DNA of 64,000 nt, from positions 135,190,135-135,254,134 of the forward strand of contig CM067374.1 of assembly GCA_034401795.1 (NCBI GenBank). Direction: 5' to 3'. The stretch comes from Chaetoderma sp. LZ-2023a. Taxonomy: Eukaryota; Mollusca; Caudofoveata; Chaetodermatida; Chaetodermatidae. The translations under genes were made by a program, and so were the position numbers. Below the pieces are notes generated by a model. That model was not told the DNA's origin. It was given only the letters and a program-made list of their open reading frames with translations, and searched no databases. This document shows positions 55,515 through 64,000 of the stretch, in pieces; the stretch's first letter is position 1, and every line of letters begins with the position of its first letter.

Positions 55515-56096
55515 ATGGATGGATTCTACATACTTCAGGAGAAATGGACTAAAGTTTTTCATACTCACACCAGAGACGGAACAGGTGTCTATACGTTGAA
55601 CGATCTTGTGGATAACTGTACTACAATGAAAGACGCAGGACCCATTATACCTGAGCTCATGGACATTGCAACTGGTCAATGCATGCTATCGATTACAGAT
55701 CTTGCCGCCGGCCGATTCGGGGATGGAAGATACCAAACTACCGTAGATGAATACGTAGAGGCCTTTAGTTGGTTCTTCCTAAAATACCCACGTGTGTTTC
55801 GTCAGAGATGGAATCAATTATTCAAAACATTGTTTGAAACAATTGACATGGACAGAGACGGTGTGATCTCCCTAGATGAGTACAAAGTATACAACAGGGT
55901 AAGCAACATGCCTGATGAAACGGCTGCCGAAGTGTTTGCCATGCTAGATCTAAATGGGGATGGCCTGATCACGAAAGAGGAGTATGTGGGCATTAACCTT
56001 AGTTATATATGCGACCCGGATGTTAGTGATAAAGCTCTGCCTCTATATGGATACCTGCCAGGGCATGGCGACCCTCTTGTGTCAACAGCGTATTAA
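55515..56096 (+). CDS. EF-hand calcium-binding protein, sarcoplasmic-calcium-binding-like
   Basis: An intact 193-residue intronless frame. Two canonical EF-hand loops are present: residues 111-122 (DMDRDGVISLDE) and 145-156 (DLNGDGLITKEE). Each has Asp/Asn at positions 1, 3 and 5, Gly at 6 and Glu at 12. An N-terminal loop near 19-30 (TRDGTGVYTLND) is degenerate. The ~190-residue length, helical spacer (76-106) and Leu/Pro-rich end fit invertebrate sarcoplasmic calcium-binding or calexcitin-like cytosolic Ca2+ buffers or sensors. A CTGTAG acceptor-like site 5 bp before the ATG would allow an upstream noncoding exon. The last seven residues and the stop lie inside an M2 MITE, so the original C-terminus has probably been replaced. 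Confidence 0.88.
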   Translation: MDGFYILQEKWTKVFHTHTRDGTGVYTLNDLVDNCTTMKDAGPIIPELMDIATGQCMLSITDLAAGRFGDGRYQTTVDEYVEAFSWFFLKYPRVFRQRWNQLFKTLFETIDMDRDGVISLDEYKVYNRVSNMPDETAAEVFAMLDLNGDGLITKEEYVGINLSYICDPDVSDKALPLYGYLPGHGDPLVSTAY

Positions 56097-56482
56097 ACCG
56101 CTTAAAATGTTAATTATTTCAATGATCCATTTAATTGCCAATACTTTTCAAGGAAGCAGAAGGAGTATTTTTGTAAATTTATAGCGAAAATTTACGCAAA
56201 ACAGATTTCTGTTATCCTCCAAATAAACATTCAACAAACGTGTAATGGTCAAGAAAATTCAAATTTCTTCTTAGCCAGTTCCCAATTGGAGGCCAAGAAG
56301 AGTATTTTTGAAAATTTACCACTAAAATGACTGGCTCGGTTACCGAGTCAGTCATTCCAGTGGTAAATTTGCAAAAAATATTCTTGTCTTAGCCTGCAAA
56401 TGGATATTTCTCTAGATCACTGCAGAGGTCGTTTTTGACCGACTTGACCATTAAAGGGTTAAGTTGATACAAGGAGGGTTAA
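56072..56482. mobile_element. M2 MITE overlapping the EF-hand gene 3' end
   Basis: CCCTCTTGTGTCAACAGCG at 56072-56090 is identical to the complement of the right end of the 40118-40558 copy. The centre GGCTCGGTTACCGAGTC lies near 56334, and the right end is CATTAAAGGGTTAAGTTGAT...GGAGGGTTAA (TTAA at 56479-56482). The left TTAA is missing or mutated (GCGA). Confidence 0.88.
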
Positions 56483-57689
56483 AGAGATTGATGAATCATA
56501 CTAGCCGTGTACTCTTCTTGTAAACTCTAGCACTGTGAATATTGTATGATTATCTTTAGTCAGAAATGTTAGAAGCTCGTCATCCAATGGACCTTTCCAG
56601 TTTATCCATCAACCATATAACGTTACAATCAACTACGTGACGTGTCGGATGATGTCATAATCAATTACGTCATGAATGACGTATATATGATCGTCACAAA
56701 CGCCTAATTAATGGCGGGCAACGCGTTGTTGTACGAAGTGTATGTCTTTGCTATTTAATAAACATTCTATTGAATATTTTGAAACTAATTTGACTGGGCG
56801 TTGTTGCTGCCATAGTACAAATATCGTACTTTACATTATTTATGATGTAAGAATTTATTTGTTGACTATTTTGTATCAAATTTGACTTTAAAGTGTTGAT
56901 TCCATTGAGAACAAGAACGTATAGCAGACTTTAATCGAAGATATATTTCACTTCCTAGAACAGATAAAATAATGATTTCGTTGCCTAAATGTAGGGTTTA
57001 AGTAGAATTTGGGCTGGCTTATGCCCATTGAAAGTTATTTCGGCGCCAGCAACATACAAGGGAGAGAACTCTTAATGTATCAAGGGTGAAATATAAGAGG
57101 AAAACACATATTTAAAAACCTTTCACTGATATTGACTCCGTTCAAAATACACTATTTTCGTATATGCCTAGTTAAGTTCTATAGTAATGCAACCTATGTA
57201 ATTTTAATTCACACTCCACAACATGGCAAAGTGGTATGCAATATAAAGACACCCACGTATAGACTGGCGTCATAATAAATTACGACCGTCATACACGCTT
57301 AATAGTCTGTCAAGTTGTACGAATTGTGTGTCTTAGTAGAAGGACAACTATATATGGCCGTCTATTCTGATCGGTTTAAATGGGTCACATTACCTGTGAC
57401 GTCAACTCATTTGTGTATTAGGCCTCGCGCACATGACCATATATGAGCTTGGGTGGTGACGTAGAGTTATCGATTTGAAATGGGTGACAACCCATGCCTA
57501 TATATGGTTATGTGAACATGGTCTAATATGCAAATAAAATGACATCACATATGTGACACCCACCACCACCCCCAGCCCCTTCTCAAGAATAGACGCCCAT
57601 ATCTTCGCTGTTTTCGGGGGTGTATATGTGTGTGGGCACGTGTCCGATGTCACGTGACAGCTCCAGGCCAATCGCCATAGACACCCATA
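56483..57689. other. noncoding with M1 half-copy
   Basis: An M1 half-palindrome at 56755-56815 (TTGAATATTTTGAAACTAAT) is preceded by TGACG/GTCAT sites (56640-56690). 57340-57580 contains alternating CCATATATGG-type boxes. No gene is seen. Confidence 0.55.
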
Positions 57690-58510
57690 ACGTCACCCTG
57701 GCCGGGTTACGTGATGCCATCTATGCTTGTTGACGGGCCTAATGACCTGTACAAATGGTGTGACGTAATAGAGCGTTGGTAAGGCAGTCCATACCGTCGT
57801 CCAGGTCGGGTCACATGATACCATCTATGCCCGTTGACGGGCCTAATGACCCATTAAAAAGGGGCGAGGCCTATGTTGTGGGGTGGCCTAATGTAGTTAA
57901 CATCGATGCAATGTTAAGGGGGTTGATACCATCACACTGGGTTAGGCCAAATTATGAGACGCCAGCGGTTGTGTTGTCAGCCGAATGACCTGTGAAAGGG
58001 GCGTGCCTTACGATCTGGTGCATTGCCTAATCGAGCCCATATCGTCGCACTGGTAAGGGAGCCGATACCATCGCCCTGGGCTAGGTTAGGCTATGGGACA
58101 CTAGCTTGTGCGTTGTCGGCCTAATGGCCTGTGAATGGGGTGTCTCCTAAGGGCTGGGGCATGACCTAATGGAGCCCATATCGTCAACCTGTTAAGGGAG
58201 TTCATACCGTCGTAGTTTAAGTAAGATTCTGGGACGTCAGCTGGTGCGTTGTCGTGAAATGTTGGTGGTCTAATGTCTGGGGACGTTGGCTAATGGAGCC
58301 CATCTTGTCGTACTGGTCAGGGAGTCCAAAGCGTCATCCCGGAGTAGGTCAGGAGCCAGCCAGCAGATTGTCGGCCTAATGACTCACGAAAAGGGTGTGA
58401 TCTAATATATAGGGTCGAGGCATAATGGAGGCCATATCATCGTCATGGTTGGGTCATGTGATGCCAGCTGGGTCGTTGCCGGGGGGGGGGGGGGGGGCTA
58501 ATGACCCATG
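57690..58510. repeat. degenerate ~145-bp tandem repeat
   Basis: Five to six imperfect units share GCCTAATG(G/A)CC(T/C), CATA(T/C)CGTCG, (A/T)GGG(A/G)GTC(C/G)ATACC and GTGCGTTGTCGGCCTAATG. A G-run (58482-58498) ends it. The frame at 57776-57988 is a by-product. Confidence 0.85.
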
Positions 58511-58799
58511 AAATTGTCAGGGACTAAGGATTTGGGAACATCCTTTTGTCAGATCTATTGCAATGGAGGGTGATGTGCGAACGCATTTAGATGGGCTGTG
58601 TACAGGTTATTCTTTGCCAAAGACTATACTAAAGAAAGCCTTTTAGCATGTCCAAATGACCTCAGACTCTAAGTTTAACCTATCTTGGGAAAAAATCAAT
58701 ATTAAGTAAGTTCTTACTATTTGCTAAAAAAGCCTGCACTTTGTACGGTTATTCATTATATAGACCTAAACATTTGAAGTTTACCTGAGGTCCTATCAG
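58511..58799. other. noncoding
   Basis: A/T-rich; possibly decayed Polinton sequence upstream of the integrase. Nothing specific recognised. Confidence 0.4.
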
Positions 58800-59540
58800 A
58801 TTCACGAACGTGGATCAAATATGGCAAGTTGATCTAAGTCAACATAACGTGTCAATTTTAGCCAAAGACAATGACAATATGCGTTATCTTCTGTACGCTA
58901 TAGACAGTTTATCGAAGTTTTTATGGATCTCACCTTTAAAGCATAAATGGCCAAAACCGTTTTGGAAGCTCTAGAAAGTTTTCTGAAGACCGTAGTTAGA
59001 CAGCCTGAATCTGTTCAAAGTGACAAGGGCGGTGGCTTTGTAAACACACCGGTAAGGCATATCTTAGAATTCAGAAATATTAAGTTTTACACATCTCAGA
59101 ATGATCCTCACATGGCCATCGTCGATTGAGTTCAGAGAGCTCTAAACAGAAAAATATGGAGATACATGGCATACAAGAATATGAATAGATTTATGTCGGT
59201 GTTACTGTAGTTGGTACAAGATTATAACACGTCTATACATAGCAGTACAAAAATGTGACCGGTCATCATAGACTGAAGCACCAAGTTTTTGGCATGGCGC
59301 AATATCATGCTAGACTTCATTGACACATTGTAAAATGTAGCGAGTTAGCTATAGTTGACCCTTGTATGTGTAGCTGCGTTAAAGGACGCAAAAGGTTATA
59401 GACCCGTATACAGCAAAGAGATCTTCACAATTAGCGTCAAAACCCCTCAACAGTCAGTGGTAGATAAACCGCAGGATTATAATGGCGAGCCTATAATCGG
59501 TACATTTTACTCCGAAGAGTTACAAAAAGGGGGAGAGTAG
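58800..59540 (+). pseudogene. Polinton integrase (RVE family), copy 3, decayed
   Basis: The + frame begins FTNVDQIWQVDLSQHN (first Asp), then YLLYAIDSLSKFLWISPL. It shifts by one at about 58947 and continues VQSDKGGGFVN (second Asp) and FYTSQNDPHMAIVD. There the catalytic Glu position reads Asp, followed by a stop. Further broken text (YNTSIHSSTKM) leads to the end GEPIIGTFYSEELQKGGE. It is clearly related to the - strand integrase at 13656-14700 but more decayed, with about six stops. No accompanying capsid or ATPase genes are seen, so this is a fragment. Confidence 0.83.
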
Positions 59541-59685
59541 TAGTGTCGGAATTAAAATGATACCACCTCCCTCAACTGGCTGCCGTTTGGTGATCCGTGG
59601 CCATGGAAGGCTGTGGCAAATATAAAACTCCCGTGCGGACCCCACTGTCCGGAAGAACCTCCTCAGGATACCGGCCAGTGGCCGG

Positions 59686-59718
<33 letters not shown>

Positions 59719-59983
59719 TCTGACCAGTATCCTGAGGAGGTTTTTCTATCTGTGGGACACTTTTCTACCTATCCTACCTATCCTACCTATCATATCCTAC
59801 CTATCATACTCCACATATCTCCTACCCAACCCTGTTGCTATTTCAGCCGGCTGTTGTGTGTATGTGACTGTGGTGCTTTGACCCCACACTGGGGAGTGTC
59901 ACGGTGGGTCTTTATCTAACCTGGTCATATTACCGCGGCCCTAGTTTCGAAATTTCAGGTAAGTTCTAGCGAGGTCTTTTGAG
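59541..59983. repeat. inverted repeat around (TC)n, plus CCTAT-rich tract
   Basis: GGAAGAACCTCCTCAGGATA (59651) and TATCCTGAGGAGGTTTTTCT (59729) form arms of about 27 bp around a TC run (59687-59716). 59765-59810 has CCTACCTATC repeats. No gene. Confidence 0.85.
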
Positions 59984-60060
59984 CAGATTTGAACCCCAGT
60001 CTGCAGCCTGGGAATCTTATGCAATTCAATACTATATTGATTGACCTACCACAACACCAC
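59984..60060 (-). mobile_element. tRNA-like SINE head (- strand)
   Basis: On -, a TGTGGTAGGTCAATC A-box-like sequence (about 60053) and GGGTTCAAATCTGC B-box (59984-59996) are tRNA-spaced. It is head to head with the + copy below. Confidence 0.55.
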
Positions 60061-60211
60061 TAAAATCTCGACTCTTAGTAATCTTATCTCTGAACGTGAG
60101 TTGTAAAATTGCTGTTACTACGCTTATCAGTCCATCTAGATCTTGATGTCACTTCGAGATAACGCAGTAACAGCAATGAAAATACATAACTTATCAGCTA
60201 TAATTACTAAT

Positions 60212-60390
60212 GCATACATGGCTGAGGTAGTTAATGCTGGAGATCCTTGTTCTGTGTTTATTAGCAAACTTAAAATCACAGGTTCAAATCCTGTTCAAAT
60301 TGAAATTCTTGCTTCATTCCGGGCCTAATCGGTGCCAAGAACGCCGAGAATGAAGTGATTTCTCGGTACAATATAAGCATACACTCTCTC
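60212..60390 (+). mobile_element. tRNA-derived SINE
   Basis: An ATGGCTGAGGTAGTTAATGC A-box region (60219-60237) and GGTTCAAATCC B-box (60281-60291) are followed by a body with TTCCGGGCCTAATCGGTGCC and ATTTCTCGGTACAATATAAG. It is not a functional tRNA, since the anticodon arm does not close properly. Confidence 0.65.
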
Positions 60391-60489
60391 ACAATACTGA
60401 CATGTGGATCTGACACATGCGCATGCATGCTACACGTTCTTATGGATTTAGCCATACCTCTCTCATAGGGCTTTCTACACGTGCATGTA

Positions 60490-60975
60490 CTATCCTATCC
60501 AGGGGGCATGCACGCACACCACCCATTTAGAGACAGGCACTCACAGGGATATATACCCCCACAGGTACTGATCGCCAGCACCACACATAATAGGGTCTAA
60601 ATGCCCATTTAGAGACAGGTATCCACAAGGATATACACCACCTACAGGTACTGATCGCCACACATAATAGGATCTGAACACCCAGACAGGCATCCACAGG
60701 GTTATACACCACCCACGGTACTGAACACCCATTTAGAGACAGGCATCCACAGGGATATACACCACCAATAATAGGGTATGAACGCCCAGACAGGCATCCA
60801 CCCACACATAATAGGGTATGAACGCCCATTTAGAGCCAGCATCCACCCACAGGTACTGATCGCCAGCACCACACATAATATATCTGAACGCCCAGACAGG
60901 CATCCACAGGTACTGATCGCCACACATAATAGGGTCTGAACGCCCATTTAGAGACAGGCATCCACAGGGATATAC
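60490..60975. repeat. imperfect ~75-80 bp tandem repeat before the polymerase
   Basis: Six to seven shuffled copies of CCCATTTAGAGACAGGCATC, CACAGG(G/T), GATATACACCA, GGTACTGATCGCCA and CACACATAATAGGGT(C/A)TGAA. The last copy runs directly into the ATG of the polymerase region at 60979. Confidence 0.9.
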
Positions 60976-60978
60976 ACC

Positions 60979-63900
60979 ATGAGTACTGTTGCACAGAGTC
61001 ACGCTATTGCAAAGCAATTCGGCCTTAGAGGCTACTCTAAGGTCAAGAAAGCCGAACTGCTGAAGCGACTCTCCAGAGCAATGAATATGGGAAGGTTTCA
61101 AGCACTTACCGAGGATTCCCCACAAGAAAACGCAGTGGATACGTGAATTTAGTCAGTTGGACGAGGAGGTGACTGCTAGCTTGCAAGCCAAGACTGTAGT
61201 GAGGTGGATGGAGGCCCATCCACTGGAATTGTTAATTCTCAAACACAGGATCGTTAAGCAATGCTGAGGTCTGAGCTCAGCCTGGAGCATAAGGGGGGCC
61301 GTGGTCTGAACCCTTAGCCCAGAGCATGAGGCGAGAAGGCGAACACATTCTCGACCAGTGTCTCGGCGAAAGGGAGAGAGAGGATAGAGGACGCCGGTCA
61401 GTACGATGGACATTCTTCAGAGGTTTAGAAGGAGACCTTACAGGCCGGATCATGCAAAAGATCCAGCAGACTGTCCAGAACGCCTCTACCTCCGCTACAC
61501 CCATACCTATCGCATCCGTAACATCGAAGACACTAGGGTGGTGCTCTTCCACAAGAATGCTCCAGGGAGCCCATGGCTGAACACGATAGGAGCAGCTCAG
61601 GACTGGGTGGCAGCAAAAGAGCAAGCCCGCCTTGACACAGACAATATTGACCGACCCAACACCAAGTGGGCTTTCGTTCGATCAATCAACATTGAGGTCA
61701 GGCTGTCATCGACTGCCAACCTCTACTTGGCCCCTCCAAGACTGGCTACAACAGAAGAAGAGTATGCCTGCCCTCGATACCTACAGGGACAACATGTGTC
61801 TCTGGAGATGTCTAGCAGTCCACCAAGGAGCGAGAGCTGATTGAAGTACAGCTCCTGCATGAGAGCTTGCCACACATTTCTACGGCAAGACAGTACCTGA
61901 TGTCTGCAAGACCTCGATGGATCAGCTGGACAAGGTAGAGTTCTTCGCCAAGATCGGGATTCGCGTATATGAACCCACCGAAGAGGGCACCTGGCACATG
62001 ATCAGGCAAGCGGCTCACTACCGTGACACCATGACCATCGGAGTGTGGGACCACCACGCCTTCTACATCAAGAACATCTCCAAGCTGGCACACACACTAA
62101 TCTGCAGTCACTGTCAGAAGAGGTGTACACAGGCATGCAGTCTTCAATGCCACGCTGATCACTGTACAGGCGGCAAAACAAAATCGTGTGTCCTGACGAG
62201 AAGGTTGAGGTGCCACAGTCTGCGTATGAGAAAGCTTTCTATCCACCCCAACCATCCAGTTCAAGGGCTACTCGTTGGATCGAGTATGAGTCGAGAAACA
62301 GAGGTGTGCACATACACCATGTAGAGTGTGGGCACAGTGGCGAGCATTGGATCGAGGGCGCTCCCGTAGATGATTATGATCTGACCACCAACACCGTTTA
62401 CCAGTTCCATGGCTGTCACTGGCATGGGTGTCCACAACACCAGCGAGGTGAGGATGTCGAACAAAGATACCGCAAGACAGTCCTGAGAGAGGAGAAGCTG
62501 AGAGCCTCTAGATGCACGCTTGTGGTACAGTGGGAGTGCTGTATAAAACGCTGGCAAGCGTCCCTAAACGAGTTCGGAGGGTCCCATACCCACACCTCAT
62601 AATTTACGACTTCGAAGCACTCCTAGATGGTATCAAGACTCATCCTACGGAGACTCTCACGATCTTGAGTACTCACATATCTATCTCTGTGTCAGTTTGC
62701 TGCTCCTTAGATGGCGCCACGAGTGAGCCCACCCACCTCTGCAATCCTGACCCCAAAGAACTGATCAGAGAGTTTATGCTGGTGATCCAATGGTGAGCAT
62801 ATCTAATCCGGACAAGGGTTAGGGCACAGTACATACTGACAGACCTGGACAAGCTCTCAAAGTAACAGCAGCGACTGATCAACGAGTGGTGTGGCCAAGT
62901 GCATGTACTGGGGGTTCAACTCTGGGTGGTATGACCTGAACCTCATCAAGAAGTACTTTGTCAATGAGCTGACTGACAGTACAGGTACAGTGAAAGTCGC
63001 CAAGAAGGCTAGTCAGACCATGTTCCTCATTACACCTGAGCTACGGTTTCTCGATGTGCTGAACTACCTTGGAGTCTCGTACGAGGTATGGGTCAAAGCT
63101 TACGGGTGTACACAGCAGAAGAGCTGGCTCCCATATGAATTGTTTGACACACATGGGAAGCTCAACTATCCATGGCTTCCTGACTACTCAGCATGGACAT
63201 CTTAGCTCAAGGGTGGCTACCTCTTGATGTGAACAGAGTGGGAACAGTGCAACCAGACATTCAGTGAGTATGGAATGCGGACATTCGCCGATTGGCCGTG
63301 ATACTACAACAACCTGGACGTCAGTCCATTCATCGAAGCCCTAGAGCGGATGTGAGAGTTCTACACAGAATGAGAAATAGACATCCTCTAAGACGTGGTG
63401 TCTCTCCCAGGTGTGTCACTGCAGTACCTCCTACGTGGAACCGCTCAGCACATGTCAGATGTTAGCCTCTATTCACCGGACAAGGAAACCTACGAGATGC
63501 TGAAGGGTGCTGTTGGTGGTGGTCCTAGCATCGTGTTCACCAGATACCATGAGGCCGGTGTGACTCGAATCCGGCAGAGTGAGTGTGTCTGCCAAAGTAT
63601 ACTTGGCTACGACGCAAATGCTTTGTACCTGTCAACGATGGCCAAAGAGATGCCATGTAGTAAGGAGAAAGTGCGCCATTGGTCCGGTGCCAGTGGGGTA
63701 GCTAGATTTACGGAGGCTTTCCTAGCAGACAGCTGGTTTGGGTTTGCTGAGGTGGATATAGAGGTCCCCAAGGCTCTGTGTGCAAACTTCGAGGAAATGC
63801 CTGTTTTCTTCTATAACCGCGAGATCCCGGTAGAGGCAACCCCGTCTGAAGTGCTGGCATATCTAGGGCGAACAGGGAGGAAGTGTCCCACCTTCTACTA

Positions 63901-64000
63901 GTCAGTGCTCTCTCTGGCACGAAGTGGCTGCTGTACGTCCCGACCCTCAAGTGGTATATAAGCCATGGCCTGGAGATCACTGCTGTATACCGCACCATAG
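60979..64000 (+). pseudogene. Polinton protein-primed DNA polymerase B, decayed (copy 2), 3' end beyond window
   Basis: From ATG 60979 a short frame (to TGA 61146) reads AIAKQFGLRGYSKVKKAELL, a SAP-like motif. It shifts one base to WIREFSQLDEEVTASLQAK and continues after more breaks as 61406-61840. Next come 61917-62200 (two Cys/His finger pairs CSHCQKR..C, then QRHADHC-like), 62186-62602 (TNTVYQFHGCHWHGCP), then the exonuclease motif IIYDFEALLD (Asp at about 62608). FLDVLNYLGVSYEVWVKAYG, several stops (63204-63395), and an intact 168-codon frame (63395-63901) with polymerase motif A GYDANALYLSTM (Asp at 63611) follow. A last frame shift gives LLYVPTLKWYISHGLEITAV at the edge. Motifs B and C lie outside. 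It differs in type from copy 1. Confidence 0.85.

Overview
The window looks like nuclear DNA of an invertebrate animal, probably a marine, mollusc- or other lophotrochozoan-like species, although the phylum cannot be fixed from the sequence. The reasons are very long dinucleotide and trinucleotide microsatellites, minisatellites, several MITE families, tRNA-derived SINE heads, LINE and Tc1/mariner remnants, Polinton/Maverick remnants, and only two convincing intact host-type genes: a rhodopsin-class peptide-type GPCR and a sarcoplasmic-calcium-binding-like EF-hand protein. There are no bacterial operons, no rRNA and no CRISPR array.

Layout. 1-1270 is an extreme CA/CCCA tract. 1.37-6.0 kb is a decayed Polinton: a protein-primed DNA polymerase B on + and an integrase on -, tail to tail, followed by undeciphered - strand genes. 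6.2-8.2 kb holds a repeat (copy 1 of 'R', again at 28.57-29.68 kb) with a TATA box and a PC4-like small ORF. 9.0-9.3 kb holds two near-perfect palindromes. 9.6-16.4 kb is a second Polinton remnant of a different clade on the - strand. Its order in the direction of transcription is packaging ATPase, two small conserved proteins, integrase, penton-like protein, pVI-like protein and major capsid protein. A nearly intact Tc1 transposon (11.59-13.25 kb) sits between integrase and penton gene. 16.4-21.6 kb is a third block carrying another type of Polinton major capsid protein, a membrane protein and several unknown genes. It could be the other half of the 1.4-6.0 kb element, which would make the 6-16.4 kb block a nested insertion.

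21.6-41.5 kb is repeat territory: MITEs with TTAA ends, MITEs with a palindromic core and CRE-like motifs, tetranucleotide, trinucleotide, 42-bp, 69-bp and 24-bp tandem arrays, a stress-type promoter array without a recognised gene (26.27-26.39 kb), and two LINE fragments. The GPCR lies at 41.9-43.1 kb (-). The EF-hand gene at 55.5-56.1 kb (+) takes its last codons and stop from a MITE. 57.7-61.0 kb has degenerate tandem repeats, a second decayed Polinton integrase (+), tRNA-like SINE heads and a 5' tandem block. From 60.98 kb to the window end there is another Polinton DNA polymerase B (+) with frameshifts and stops, running off the edge.

The Polinton genes would have worked together as a virus-like transposon (integration, self-replication, capsid assembly and packaging), but every copy here carries stops, frameshifts or lost catalytic residues. 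All identifications come from reading translations by eye and from remembered family features; no search was run.
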